From: Caldicoprobacter algeriensis | GTDB taxonomy: Bacteria > Bacillota > Clostridia > Caldicoprobacterales > Caldicoprobacteraceae | DNA length: 64,000 bases | Assembly (NCBI RefSeq): GCF_023838525.1 | Contig: NZ_JAHUQD010000007.1 | Span: forward strand, 57,173 to 121,172 | Reading direction: 5' to 3' | In this document: positions 38,618-47,449 of the stretch, in pieces | Layout: every line of letters begins with the position of its first letter | How positions within the stretch are numbered: position 1 is the stretch's first letter | Made by a program: the position numbers and the translations under genes | Notes under the pieces: generated by a model | The model's database searches: none | What the model was told of the DNA's origin: nothing | The model's input: only the letters and a program-made list of their open reading frames with translations

Positions 38618-39773
38618 CAAATATCTTGCAACAGCGGTTATTACCATTATTGTCGCCTTTACAATGACGGGTTGCTGGGATATGGTGGAAATAGAAAAGA
38701 ATGCTTTCATATTAGGAATAGGGTTAGATCCCTCAAAGAGTGCAAGTGAAAATGAGGAAAGGGTTATGGTAACATATCAAATAGCGTTGCCAGCCGCTAT
38801 GCTGGGGCCAAGCGGACAGGGAGAAGGAGGAGGGGGTGAGGAAGCATCAACGTTAAATATTAGCATAGAAGCAAAAAATTTAATGATGGCAGAACAGACG
38901 CTCATGGCCACGCTCAATGAGGTGCCCAATTATGACCATTTACAGGTGGTAGTTTTTGGAGAGGAGTTGTCAAAAAAGGGAATTGGCAAGTATATCGACT
39001 TTTTCTTCAGAGATCCCAGGATAAGGCAGCGCACCAAGGTGGCAGTAAGTAAAGGAAAAGCCAGCGAAGTATTTAAAGTACAGCCTAAAACCGTTAAAAG
39101 CACGTCGCAATATATCAGCGATTTGCTCGACGAAAACGAAAAACGAAGCCTGATGGTGCTTATGCCCATGGATTTTGGGATAATGCAGAGGCACTTTATA
39201 CGAAAGCACGATGTATGCTTACCAAGTATTATAATAAAGAAAGATACCCTGACTCTTCAAGGAGCTGGAGTATTTAGGGGGGATAAACTGGTGACATGGC
39301 TTACTGGTTCCGAGGTCATGAGCCTGAAATGGCTTCACGGTGAACCGGCCAAGGGGACCATTGATATTTCCGGTGACAAAGCTAAAACGGGAAATTTTGT
39401 ATTTAACATCACGGACAACAAAGTATCCATAAAGCCCGTTCTAGACGGTAACAGGTTTATTATGAAAGCCAAAATGGAGGTAGAAGGGGATATAGCTGAG
39501 ATTCAAAGCGAAATATTTAATATCTATGACATCGGTTTTATTCGCCAAGTTGAAGATTTGGTGAAACAAAAAATCATACGATCTTGTAGCGAGGTGTTTA
39601 ATAAACTGGTAGATGACTATAAAACCGATTGTATAGAGTTTGGGCGAAGGGTACAAAATTACTATCCGGATTTCTGGGAAAAAAATAAGAACAACTGGAG
39701 GGAGTATTTTGCCAATACATCTCTTGAAATGGAGGTGGATGTAAAGCTAAGAAGAGTGGGAGTAATCAAATAG
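38604..39773 (+). CDS. gerKC: Spore germinant receptor C subunit (GerAC/GerKC family lipoprotein)
   Basis: A 389-aa lipoprotein. A short signal peptide ends in FTMTGCWDMVEIEK; the cysteine (about residue 23) is the lipidation site and the following C-W-D-x-x-E-I-E is the GerAC hallmark. The domains seen in GerBC follow: DHLQVVVFGEELSKKGI, then RRFG-like and a C-terminal SLEMEVDVKLRRVG. The frame is open upstream, but ATG 38604 with GGGGG at 38587 is the only start that gives a signal peptide at the N-terminus. Confidence 0.92.
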   Translation: MIINNKYLATAVITIIVAFTMTGCWDMVEIEKNAFILGIGLDPSKSASENEERVMVTYQIALPAAMLGPSGQGEGGGGEEASTLNISIEAKNLMMAEQTLMATLNEVPNYDHLQVVVFGEELSKKGIGKYIDFFFRDPRIRQRTKVAVSKGKASEVFKVQPKTVKSTSQYISDLLDENEKRSLMVLMPMDFGIMQRHFIRKHDVCLPSIIIKKDTLTLQGAGVFRGDKLVTWLTGSEVMSLKWLHGEPAKGTIDISGDKAKTGNFVFNITDNKVSIKPVLDGNRFIMKAKMEVEGDIAEIQSEIFNIYDIGFIRQVEDLVKQKIIRSCSEVFNKLVDDYKTDCIEFGRRVQNYYPDFWEKNKNNWREYFANTSLEMEVDVKLRRVGVIK

Positions 39774-39776
39774 CAA

Positions 39777-39986
39777 TCATCTTATCCAGCAAATCTGGAA
39801 AAAAATAAAGGAAAGCACACCAATTACCAGATATACAAAGCTGCCCCATTTTGCAATCTTTTGCTCCTTAGGAAATTTGTCAGGCACATCCGATCGATAA
39901 ATCATATAAAGAACCAGGCTACATAAAATTGTCAAAAACGAAAAGTAAGGTGCGATGAAAACGCGTGATATTGAAAACAGGCTCAT
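39777..39986 (-). CDS. Small two-helix membrane protein, unknown function
   Basis: A 69-aa protein with two hydrophobic segments (residues about 9-29 and 47-66) joined by a basic loop (SDVPDKFPKEQKIAKW). GAGGGGAG stands eight bases before ATG 39986, a strong ribosome site that argues for a real gene. Small proteins of this build are often found with ger operons, but this one is on the opposite strand, tail-to-tail with gerKC, and I cannot name it. Confidence 0.6.
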   Translation of the reverse strand: MSLFSISRVFIAPYFSFLTILCSLVLYMIYRSDVPDKFPKEQKIAKWGSFVYLVIGVLSFIFFQICWIR

Positions 39987-40073
39987 AGTATTCTCCCCTC
40001 GTCTTAAACAGGCTAAACAACCTCTCTTTTTTAATTATTACCCATTATTGTACAAAATATCCTTCTCTCCAAT

Positions 40074-40112
40074 TCAAAAATAAGATGGCCGCAGGCTTAT
40101 AAGCCTGTGGCC
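40074..40112 (-). terminator. Terminator for the acyl-CoA ligase gene
   Basis: A 26-base near-perfect palindrome at 40087-40112 (GGCCGCAGGCTTA with TAAGCCTGTGGCC, one wobble). Reading on the minus strand it is followed by a T-rich tract (CTTATTTTTG), 18 bases after the stop of the ligase gene. Confidence 0.8.
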
Positions 40113-40130
40113 ACTGATATCAAAAAAATC

Positions 40131-41702
40131 CTACACAAAGACGCTTGCGCTTTGACCACACCATTTTTCCCTTAGCTTGGGCTTCTCAATCTTACCGGTG
40201 GGATTACGGGGTATCTTATCGAAAAACACCCTTCGCGGTCGCTTGTATCTTGGTAAAACCTGACAAAACTCCATGATATCAGTTTCGGTAAGATTTCTGC
40301 CCGACTTAAGCTCAACTATAGCCACCGGAATTTCGCCCAGTCGCCTGTCGGGCAGGCCTATTACCGCCGCATCCTTTATATCCTCATGGGACCTCAAGTA
40401 GTCTTCTATTTCCACAGGAAATATGTTTTCGCCGCCGCATATGACGATATCCTTCTTGCGGTCCACCAGATAGATAAACCCATCCTCATCCTGACGCGCC
40501 ATATCGCCGGTATACAGCCAGCCATCTTTTAAAACCTTGCTGGTGGCTTCAGGATTTTTATAGTATCCTTTCATGACACCCGGGCCTTTAACGATGAGCT
40601 CGCCCACCTGCCCCTGCGGTACTGGATTGCCATTTTCATCCACGATCATCGCCTGCCAGCCATGGCCCGGCAAACCAATGGCACCCACTTTATCGATATT
40701 GTCCATCCCTAGGTGTACGCATCCCGGACCGGTGGCTTCGCTGAGGCCGTAGTTGGTATCATACCTGTGATAAGGGAAATATTTTTTCCATCTCTTAATA
40801 AGGCTTGGGGGGACAGGTTGAGCGCCCATGTGCATGAGCCACCATTGGTCCAGCCTGTAATCGCTTAAGTTTATTTCCCCTCTTTCGATGGCGTCAAGAA
40901 TATCCTGAGCCCAGGGCACCAGCAGCCAAACTATGGTTACCTGCTCTTCTGATACCGCCTCCAATATCCACCGCGGGCTTACGCCGCGCAGTATGACGGC
41001 CTTTGCGCCCACTATGAGGTTGCCAAACCAGTGCATCTTGGCCCCTGTGTGGTAGAGAGGGGGAATGCACAGGAAATTATCTTCATGTGTTTGCATGTGA
41101 TGGTGATTTTCGGTTATACACGCTGATACAAGATTGCCATGGGTTAAAACTATGGGCTTTGGGATGCCGGTAGTGCCCGAAGTAAAATACAGCGCTGCTT
41201 CCTCTTCGTCAGACAAGGGCACGTCAGGTGCATCACATGGAAAACTACTTAGGATATCATAATAATTGCAGTCCGCCACCCCCACTAATTGGTTATCGCC
41301 TATAAACACGAGGTCCTGAAGATAGGCTGTCCTACCGCGTATGCAATCGATTCTGTCTTTAAACTCGGGCCCGTAAACCAGTATCTTCACCTCGGCGGTT
41401 TCGAGGCACTTCTTTATCTCCTCTGCCGTAAACCTGAAATTCAGCGGCACTGCCCAGGCACCCGCCTTTAAAATTCCAAAGTAGACAGGAAGCCACTCCA
41501 GACAGTTCATCAGCAATATGGCTACCTTATCCCCTCTTTTGATCCCACGAGACAACAAAAAATTGGCAAACCTGTTAGCGTTGTTATCAAATTCCTTCCA
41601 TGTGATTTGACGGCGAGTACCAGCAGCCGGATCCCGTTCTATCAGGCTGATTTCATCGGGATAGATTCGGGCATTCATGGAAAGCATATCCGTGATGGGC
41701 AT
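40131..41702 (-). CDS. Long/medium-chain acyl-CoA ligase (AMP-forming)
   Basis: An adenylate-forming enzyme of 523 aa activating a carboxylic acid to its CoA ester. Motifs: YFTSGTTGIPKPIVLTHGN (A3), YGLSEATGPG (A5), GWLYTGDMARQDEDGFIYLVDRKKD (A7/A8), and the A10 lysine in PRNPTGKIEKPKL. It has no transmembrane segment. ATG 41702 has GGAGGTC upstream. Chain length and physiological substrate are unknown. It is monocistronic on the minus strand. Confidence 0.9.
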   Translation of the reverse strand: MPITDMLSMNARIYPDEISLIERDPAAGTRRQITWKEFDNNANRFANFLLSRGIKRGDKVAILLMNCLEWLPVYFGILKAGAWAVPLNFRFTAEEIKKCLETAEVKILVYGPEFKDRIDCIRGRTAYLQDLVFIGDNQLVGVADCNYYDILSSFPCDAPDVPLSDEEEAALYFTSGTTGIPKPIVLTHGNLVSACITENHHHMQTHEDNFLCIPPLYHTGAKMHWFGNLIVGAKAVILRGVSPRWILEAVSEEQVTIVWLLVPWAQDILDAIERGEINLSDYRLDQWWLMHMGAQPVPPSLIKRWKKYFPYHRYDTNYGLSEATGPGCVHLGMDNIDKVGAIGLPGHGWQAMIVDENGNPVPQGQVGELIVKGPGVMKGYYKNPEATSKVLKDGWLYTGDMARQDEDGFIYLVDRKKDIVICGGENIFPVEIEDYLRSHEDIKDAAVIGLPDRRLGEIPVAIVELKSGRNLTETDIMEFCQVLPRYKRPRRVFFDKIPRNPTGKIEKPKLREKWCGQSASVFV

Positions 41703-41857
41703 AAAAATAAGACCTCCATTCTTCCATCCTACTTTTTAAATGCTAATCTTGAATAAAACGGCCTCCCGTCATACCGTTCTTCAAGAAAAAGCTGTTCAAT
41801 CCATCTATCCTTTATTGTAAGTAGTGGCGATATTTATGTCAAGATGTGCTTGTTATA

Positions 41858-41866
41858 TGGTATAAT
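41858..41866 (+). promoter_or_regulatory. Extended -10 promoter and leader upstream of the dUTPase-like gene
   Basis: TGG-TATAAT (41858-41866) is an extended -10 box with no good -35. The 329-base stretch 41703-42031 contains this promoter and then a leader of about 160 bases. The leader includes a GGAGGG at 41913 followed by a 14-codon frame (GTG 41926 to TAA 41970). It also has a weak hairpin at about 41980-41999. I see no known riboswitch. Confidence 0.5.
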
Positions 41867-42031
41867 TTAACCAAGAAGGAGGCAGTGCTGGCAGCTACTT
41901 AAACTTTAATACAGGAGGGATAGAGGTGTCTCATGGTGCCGGCGTAGCGCTTGATGTCCGTCGGTCATAACCAATATCCTTCAATTTATTGAGGGAATGT
42001 ATATTAAAAAAATAGTAAAGGGGTAGTAAAA

Positions 42032-42397
42032 ATGGACAAGCTAGAGCACATATTTGAACTTCAAGCCAGGTTTGATCAGGCTTTGATTGAAAAGCGCAAC
42101 CTAGGGCATATCAAACCCGAAGAATGGATACAAAAGGAAGTACTGGCCATGGTTTCAGAGCTGGGCGAACTGCTCAACGAAGTCAATTTCAAGTGGTGGA
42201 AAAACCCAAAGGAAGTAAATTACAATGCCGTAAAGGAAGAGCTGGTGGATATACTCCATTTTCTCATCAGCATGTGCATAAAGGCGGGCATGACGGCCCA
42301 AGACCTGTACCAGGCGTATTTGGCAAAAAACAAAGAAAACTTCAACCGGCAAGAAGGCAGATCCGAAAAAAGCGGCTATGAATGGGAGGCTAAATAG
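42032..42397 (+). CDS. dUTPase-like all-alpha NTP pyrophosphatase (dUTPase_2/MazG-type fold)
   Basis: A 121-aa protein of the dimeric dUTPase/MazG-like superfamily. The metal-binding helices are visible as MVSELGELLNEVNFKWWK (E-x-x-E) and VKEELVDILHFLISMCI (E-x-x-D), the pattern that binds magnesium and the triphosphate of dUTP or a related nucleotide. Family members remove dUTP or damaged nucleotides. ATG 42032 follows AAAGGGGTAG. Confidence 0.87.
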   Translation: MDKLEHIFELQARFDQALIEKRNLGHIKPEEWIQKEVLAMVSELGELLNEVNFKWWKNPKEVNYNAVKEELVDILHFLISMCIKAGMTAQDLYQAYLAKNKENFNRQEGRSEKSGYEWEAK

Positions 42398-42410
42398 CCT
42401 CTTTTTATTT
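42386..42410 (+). terminator. Terminator overlapping the end of the dUTPase-like gene
   Basis: GAGGCT-AAAT-AGCCTC (42386-42401) followed by a T-rich tract. The stop codon (42395-42397) lies inside the hairpin. Confidence 0.75.
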
Positions 42411-42478
42411 TTGCTTTAGTGTTGCTCAAAGGTATACATAAAGTATATACACAGAAATTTTTTATGCGCTTATCCTGC

Positions 42479-42505
42479 ACTATATTCCGCATTTATTCAT
42501 ACAAT
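42479..42505 (+). promoter_or_regulatory. Sigma-K-like promoter of dpaAB
   Basis: AC at 42479-42480, 17 bases, then CATACAAT (42498-42505) fit the sigma-K pattern (AC-N16/17-CATANNNT). Transcription would begin near 42512, only a few bases before the ribosome site, so translation from the ATG at 42504 is excluded. In B. subtilis dipicolinate synthase is made in the mother cell under sigma-K. Confidence 0.55.
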
Positions 42506-42530
42506 GTATTACCGGAAGGGAGGCGATTGG

Positions 42531-43433
42531 ATGACCAACAATCAAATTATACTTACGTTTATAGGCGGCGACGCAAGGCAGATTGAAGCCATAAACATGG
42601 CTGCCAAGGAAGGATTCATCGTCAAGGCAGTGGGTTTCCAGGATATACCCAATGATAGAGTAAAGATATATAAAGGTTTGGAAGATGAATGCTTTATCTG
42701 CCATGCCCTTATACTTCCTATACCGTATAAAAACAGGTATGGCTATATAAATATACAATCGGATCCACAGTCCATAACCCTCGAACAGGTTATGAAAAAG
42801 GTTGACCAGTCAACCATCATTATTTTGGGCAAAGCTGATCATGATATAAAGCAGCAGGCTGAAGAAAAGAACATACGCTTTTTCGACATCCTGGAGGAAG
42901 AGTCCTTTGCCATACTCAATGCCATCCCAACTGCCGAAGGTGCCATACAGCGAGCCATGGAGAAGACCGATATAACCCTTCACGGAGCAAACGTGCTTGT
43001 ACTGGGTTATGGAAGGATTGGAAAGTGCCTAGCCAGGATGCTTAAGGGCATCGGTGCCAGGGTAACGGTGGAAGCACGGAAGCCAGAGGACCTGGCATGG
43101 ATATACGAAAATGGTTATAACGGTGTCCATCTCGACGACATGGATTCCGTATTGGGTTCACAGCAGGTAATATTCAACACCATTCCACATCTCGTACTCA
43201 CCCGCGAGAGGCTCAAAAAGGTGGCTAAAGAAGCGGTAATCATCGACCTTGCCTCTGCACCGGGTGGAACCGATTTTGAAGCCGCAAAGGAATTTGGAAT
43301 CAGGGCTTATCTGGAACTTAGCCTTCCAGGCATAGTTGCGCCCAAAACTGCCGGGAGAATTGTGTATTGCGTAATAAAAGAATTGATTGAAAGAGCTCAA
43401 AAACTTGGTATGATAAGGGGGTTGAAGGCATGA
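42531..43433 (+). CDS. dpaA: Dipicolinate synthase subunit A
   Basis: The NAD(P)-binding subunit that, with DpaB, turns the dihydrodipicolinate branch of lysine synthesis into dipicolinic acid, the calcium-chelating spore-core solute. The 300-aa protein has an N-terminal segment LTFIGGDARQIEA and a Rossmann fold beginning VLVLGYGRIGKCLARML (about residue 155). GGAAGGGAGG is seven bases before ATG 42531. The stop overlaps dpaB by four bases. Confidence 0.94.
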   Translation: MTNNQIILTFIGGDARQIEAINMAAKEGFIVKAVGFQDIPNDRVKIYKGLEDECFICHALILPIPYKNRYGYINIQSDPQSITLEQVMKKVDQSTIIILGKADHDIKQQAEEKNIRFFDILEEESFAILNAIPTAEGAIQRAMEKTDITLHGANVLVLGYGRIGKCLARMLKGIGARVTVEARKPEDLAWIYENGYNGVHLDDMDSVLGSQQVIFNTIPHLVLTRERLKKVAKEAVIIDLASAPGGTDFEAAKEFGIRAYLELSLPGIVAPKTAGRIVYCVIKELIERAQKLGMIRGLKA

Positions 43434-44020
43434 AGCTGAAAGGCTTAAAAATAGGTTTTTGCGTGACTGGATCGTTTTGCACCTTTGATAAGGTGCTTAT
43501 ACACCTACAAAGAATTGTGGATGAAGGCGCTGAAGTATATCCCATATTTTCATATGCCGTTGCATCCACCGATACGCGGTTTACCACAGCCGCCGATTTC
43601 AGGCAAAAGGTGGAAAGCATTACCGGGCATAAAGTCATTGCTGATATAGTAGGAGCTGAACCCATAGGCCCCAAAAAGTTGCTGGACGTAGTGGTCATAG
43701 CGCCCTGCACAGGGAATACCCTGGCTAAGCTGGCTAATGGCATTACCGATACCCCTGTTCTGATGGCTGCCAAAGCACACCTTCGCAATCAAAGGCCGGT
43801 GGTAATAGCCGTATCTACCAATGATGCGCTGGGTAACAATGCCAAAAACTTAGGCCAAATCATGAATGTAAAGAACGTATACCTGGTGCCGTTTTACCAG
43901 GATGACCCGGTAAACAAACCCAATTCCTTAATTGCCGATATGGATAAGATAATAGATACCGTATTGCTTGCGCTTGAGGGGAAGCAGATACAACCGGTGC
44001 TCATAGAGAAAAAAGAATAA
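43430..44020 (+). CDS. dpaB: Dipicolinate synthase subunit B
   Basis: A flavoprotein-like subunit (HFCD/phosphopantothenoylcysteine decarboxylase fold), 196 aa. It has GFCVTGSFCTFDKV at the N-terminus, IAPCTGNTLAKLANGITDTPVLMA in the middle and VSTNDALGNNAKNLG near the end. It is coupled to dpaA (overlap ATGA) and 28 bases ahead of the aspartokinase gene. Confidence 0.94.
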   Translation: MKLKGLKIGFCVTGSFCTFDKVLIHLQRIVDEGAEVYPIFSYAVASTDTRFTTAADFRQKVESITGHKVIADIVGAEPIGPKKLLDVVVIAPCTGNTLAKLANGITDTPVLMAAKAHLRNQRPVVIAVSTNDALGNNAKNLGQIMNVKNVYLVPFYQDDPVNKPNSLIADMDKIIDTVLLALEGKQIQPVLIEKKE

Positions 44021-44048
44021 GGCATGCTTAAACATGGAGGAATTGAAC

Positions 44049-45269
44049 ATGAAGATAGTGGTACAAAAATTCGGGGGCACTTCTGTGGCTACTCCCGAGG
44101 TGCGGGCCAAAGCCGTACAAAAGGTCATAAACGCAAAAAAGAGCGGTTATCATCCCGTGGTGGTGGTATCGGCCATGGGACGAAAGGGAGCGCCCTATGC
44201 CACCGATACTTTGATAGACCTCGCAAAAAATGAGTACGTAGACACCCATCCCAGGGAAATGGATCTGCTCATGTCGTGCGGTGAAATCATATCTAGCGTC
44301 ATCATGGTAAATGCTCTAAGGGCGAAGGGGTATGAGGCTGTAGCTTTAACAGGCGGGCAGGCGGGCATCATCACCGACAACAATTACGGCAATGCCAACA
44401 TACTGAGGGTTCAACCTGATAAAATACGCATGTACCTGGAGATGGGGAAAATACCCGTTGTGGCCGGATTCCAAGGGGTTACTGAAGATGGGGACGTAAC
44501 CACACTCGATAGGGGTGGCAGCGACACCACAGCTGCTGTACTTGGTAAAGCCCTTTCAGCTTCTTTCATAGAGATATATACCGATGTGGATGGCATCATG
44601 ACCGCTGATCCCCGGATAGTTCCCAACGCCAGCGTGCTCAAGCACTTGACCTATTCCGAGGTGTTTCAGATGGCTGACCAGGGGGCTAAAGTCATTCACC
44701 CCAAGGCCGTTGAAATAGCCATGAGCTACAACATACCGCTCATCATTAAAAACATCAACGGCAATGGCCCTGGCACCATGGTCTCATCATATTATGAAAG
44801 CGACTACGCTCAAACTGCAGAGCATGACCCCAACCAGGTAGTTACCAGCATATCTCATATGCTCAACAGGACCCAGGTTATAATCGAGAACCTGGATCCG
44901 CAGCTACAAAACATCGCCTTGAGCCGACTGGCCGAAAATGGCATAAGCATCGACCTCATCAATATATTCCCCGATAAGATGATATTCACCATAGACGGCA
45001 ATGACTCAGCTAAAACCAGGACAATTCTTGATCAGCTCGGCTGCTCATACTCCATGATATACAATTGCAGCAAAATATCGGCTGTAGGTAACAGGATGAG
45101 AGGCGTTCCGGGAGTCATGGCAAGGATCATAAAAGCCCTGTTGAAAAACCAGATACAGGTACTTCAAACCGCCGATTCCCATACCACCATTTCCTGCCTG
45201 ATAAAGGGTGAAGACACGGCAAAAGCCCTGATGGCGCTACATGATGAGTTTAAGCTGCATACTCGTTGA
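44049..45269 (+). CDS. dapG: Aspartate kinase
   Basis: Phosphorylates aspartate as the first step toward diaminopimelate, lysine and dipicolinate. The 406-aa protein has the kinase domain (VQKFGGTSVATPEV near the N-terminus; TLDRGGSDTTAAVLG; YTDVDGIMTADPRIV) and two C-terminal ACT domains for feedback. ATG 44049 is eight bases after GGAGG; ATG 44034 overlaps that site and is less likely. Its place after dpaAB matches dapG in B. subtilis, but asd and dapA, which flank it there, are absent here. Confidence 0.94.
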   Translation: MKIVVQKFGGTSVATPEVRAKAVQKVINAKKSGYHPVVVVSAMGRKGAPYATDTLIDLAKNEYVDTHPREMDLLMSCGEIISSVIMVNALRAKGYEAVALTGGQAGIITDNNYGNANILRVQPDKIRMYLEMGKIPVVAGFQGVTEDGDVTTLDRGGSDTTAAVLGKALSASFIEIYTDVDGIMTADPRIVPNASVLKHLTYSEVFQMADQGAKVIHPKAVEIAMSYNIPLIIKNINGNGPGTMVSSYYESDYAQTAEHDPNQVVTSISHMLNRTQVIIENLDPQLQNIALSRLAENGISIDLINIFPDKMIFTIDGNDSAKTRTILDQLGCSYSMIYNCSKISAVGNRMRGVPGVMARIIKALLKNQIQVLQTADSHTTISCLIKGEDTAKALMALHDEFKLHTR

Positions 45270-45297
45270 GCCTTATTCAGGCTCATTTTTTCTTTTT
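45267..45297 (+). terminator. Terminator of the dpaAB-aspartokinase operon
   Basis: TGAGCC-TTATTCA-GGCTCA (45267-45285) with a run of six T and a further T-rich tract. The stem starts at the stop codon. Confidence 0.8.
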
Positions 45298-45381
45298 ATT
45301 TGGGAAATACTAGCCTTAAGAGAAAGGCAATTTGATTTGTTAACGTTTGCTATAAAATCTTAAATGCTTACGGAGGATGGT

Positions 45382-46125
45382 ATGTTGAGCAAGAGCGAAA
45401 ATCCGACCACACAACCCCAGCAACCCGAACAGGCGGATGAGGGAGTCTCTTTCCCATACCCTCAGGCTGGCAACATAAAGGAATTTGGGGCAGTATCTGC
45501 ACCCCCGGTACTGGATAGCGATATTCACTGCCTGACGATAATAGGCCAGATAGAAGGCCACATAATGCTGCCGCCTCAAAACAAGACCACTAAATATGAA
45601 CACGTTATCCCCCAGCTGGTGGCTATAGAGGAGAGCAAAAACATCAAGGGATTATTGCTCATCCTAAACACGGTGGGAGGAGATGTTGAGGCCGGGCTGG
45701 CAATAGCCGAGATGATAAGTACCATGTCCAAGCCCACGGTGTCCCTGGTCTTGGGCGGCGGGCACAGCATAGGCGTCCCCCTGGCTGTCAGCGCCGACTA
45801 CTCCTTCATCGCCCCCAGTGCCACAATGACCATTCATCCCATTCGCATGACCGGCCTGGTAGTTGGAATACCGCAGACTTACGAATATTTAAATAGGATG
45901 CAAGACAGGGTGGTGGACTTCATTGTACGGCACTCAAAGATCTCCAAAGAGAAGCTCAATGAGCTCCTCATAGGGACCGGTGGGCTGTCAAGCGATGTGG
46001 GAACCGTGCTTATAGGAGAAGAGGCTGTACGCTACGGCATAATAGACTACGTCGGAGGTGTGAGGGATGCCATGTTAAAGCTCAGAGAGCTGATCTCTCA
46101 AGACAAAGGGGGAGAGGTACATTGA
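45382..46125 (+). CDS. tepA: ClpP-fold translocation-enhancing protein TepA
   Basis: A serine-protease-like protein of the ClpP/crotonase fold, 247 aa. It has [24 protein letters not shown], then [18 protein letters not shown], where the serine sits in the ClpP nucleophile position, and [10 protein letters not shown] with the His. ATG 45382 has GGAGG five bases before it; ATG 45364 is upstream in frame without a site. In B. subtilis TepA was linked to protein export, and a tepA-ylzJ-spoIIIE order is common. The exact substrate is unknown. Confidence 0.88.
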   Translation: MLSKSENPTTQPQQPEQADEGVSFPYPQAGNIKEFGAVSAPPVLDSDIHCLTIIGQIEGHIMLPPQNKTTKYEHVIPQLVAIEESKNIKGLLLILNTVGGDVEAGLAIAEMISTMSKPTVSLVLGGGHSIGVPLAVSADYSFIAPSATMTIHPIRMTGLVVGIPQTYEYLNRMQDRVVDFIVRHSKISKEKLNELLIGTGGLSSDVGTVLIGEEAVRYGIIDYVGGVRDAMLKLRELISQDKGGEVH

Positions 46126-46346
46126 TACTGCACACCATTGTCCCGCTCCAGTTCATCTTCGGCGATTTCACAGCTCAAACCAGACCAGGCTTCCGCATTA
46201 TAGAATGGAATAACGTAAAGCTTGAAGTACTGCCTGCGGGCCAACAGAGATATCAAATCAACCGAATTTTAAGCACCAACCCGTTTGACTACTTGAACCC
46301 AAGGCTGCAACCGGGAACCATTATACAGCTTGAACCCAAAATATAG
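46122..46346 (+). CDS. ylzJ: YlzJ-like protein
   Basis: A 74-aa protein of the YlzJ-like family of unknown function ([15 protein letters not shown] at the start, then [10 protein letters not shown] and [18 protein letters not shown]). TTG 46122 overlaps the tepA stop, so translation is coupled. The association with tepA is conserved in spore formers. Confidence 0.82.
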   Translation: MILHTIVPLQFIFGDFTAQTRPGFRIIEWNNVKLEVLPAGQQRYQINRILSTNPFDYLNPRLQPGTIIQLEPKI

Positions 46347-46360
46347 GCCCGTTTTCTTAT

Positions 46361-46397
46361 AAGTCCAGGTAAGACGAGTTTACCTGGGCTTATTTGT
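46361..46397 (+). terminator. Terminator after ylzJ
   Basis: AAGTCCAGGTAA (46361-46372) pairs with TTACCTGGGCTT (46380-46391) over 12 positions with one wobble, then ATTTGTTTAT. The T-run is modest. Confidence 0.7.
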
Positions 46398-46434
46398 TTA
46401 TTATAAATCCCATATGGCGTTCTTGAGTAAAGAG

Positions 46435-46443
46435 TGATATAAT
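46435..46443 (+). promoter_or_regulatory. Extended -10 promoter of uppP
   Basis: TGA-TATAAT at 46435-46443, about 38 bases before the uppP start. No convincing -35 element. Confidence 0.55.
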
Positions 46444-46480
46444 GATAACGTTCATTATTTGGGTAGGGGAGGCGGATTGC

Positions 46481-47320
46481 TTGAGTCTTCTGTATGCAAT
46501 TCTTCTTGGGATACTGCAGGGCCTTACGGAGTTTTTGCCTATCAGCAGCTCAGGGCACCTGGTTATCGCACAGGAGGTCTTCAACATCGAAGAGGCAGAT
46601 CTGGCTTTTGACGTAATACTCCATCTGGGCACCCTTGTGGCAGTGCTCATATACTATTGGCGGGATGTTTTAAATCTCATCAGCGAGTTTTTCGTACTGC
46701 TGGGAGAGTATATACGGGGCAAAAAGCCCAAATTGCTGGATCACACCAGGCCTTATAGGGTTCTCATGCTAATGATAATTATAGCAACCATACCCACCGC
46801 TGTTATCGGACTGGTATTCAAAGACTTGTTTTCTCAGCTGTTTGAAACGGCAGATTTTGTTGGCTATGCCCTCATTGTGACCGGCATATTGCTGTGGATA
46901 GCCAATGGCCTAGTAAACGGCAGAAAAGACTTAAAGAGCATGACGGCATGGGATGCGGTAACCGTTGGCCTCATACAGGGGCTGGCCATCACTCCCGGTA
47001 TATCCCGCTCGGGTTCCACCATTTTTGCAGGGCTCATCAGGGGCTTCAGTCGCGAGCTGGCCACGCGCTTTTCGTTTTTGCTCTCCATACCTGCAATACT
47101 GGGAGCGGTAGTGCTGGAAGGTAAGGACGCTTTTGAAGGTGCATCGGCTACACACGAGGTTATGCCGGTGCTGGCAGGATTTGCCGCTGCGGCCGTCTCA
47201 GGGTATCTAGCCATTCACCTTTTGATCTCGGCACTGCAGAAAAAAAAGCTCAACTACTTCTCTTATTACTGCTGGGGCTTGGGCATCCTAACCATACTTT
47301 ATACATGGTTTGCAGCGTAA
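46481..47320 (+). CDS. uppP: Undecaprenyl-diphosphate phosphatase (BacA family)
   Basis: An integral membrane enzyme recycling undecaprenyl pyrophosphate for cell-wall synthesis; it also gives bacitracin tolerance. The 279-aa protein has about eight helices, with the catalytic motifs GLTEFLPISSSGHL near the N-terminus and GISRSGSTIFAGL in the second half. The frame is open to 46442, but TTG 46481 has AGGGGAGG eight bases before it and starts at the first helix as in homologues. Confidence 0.93.
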   Translation: MSLLYAILLGILQGLTEFLPISSSGHLVIAQEVFNIEEADLAFDVILHLGTLVAVLIYYWRDVLNLISEFFVLLGEYIRGKKPKLLDHTRPYRVLMLMIIIATIPTAVIGLVFKDLFSQLFETADFVGYALIVTGILLWIANGLVNGRKDLKSMTAWDAVTVGLIQGLAITPGISRSGSTIFAGLIRGFSRELATRFSFLLSIPAILGAVVLEGKDAFEGASATHEVMPVLAGFAAAAVSGYLAIHLLISALQKKKLNYFSYYCWGLGILTILYTWFAA

Positions 47321-47399
47321 ATGGCCTGTTTCATTTGGCTTTGCCAACCATTGGGCTTCAGATTTGACCTAAAAGCAGGAAACTTCAGGCGAATTTGTA

Positions 47400-47427
47400 G
47401 CAGGAATTTAGAGGGATGGTGTAGAAT
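47400..47427 (+). promoter_or_regulatory. Sigma-H-like promoter of the SpoIIIE/FtsK gene
   Basis: GCAGGAATT (47400-47408), 12 bases, then GTAGAAT (47421-47427) match the sigma-H pattern RNAGGAWWW-N11/12-RNNGAAT fully. It lies 23 bases before the start codon. Confidence 0.65.
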
Positions 47428-47449
47428 ATCAATATAAGGGTGATTTCAC

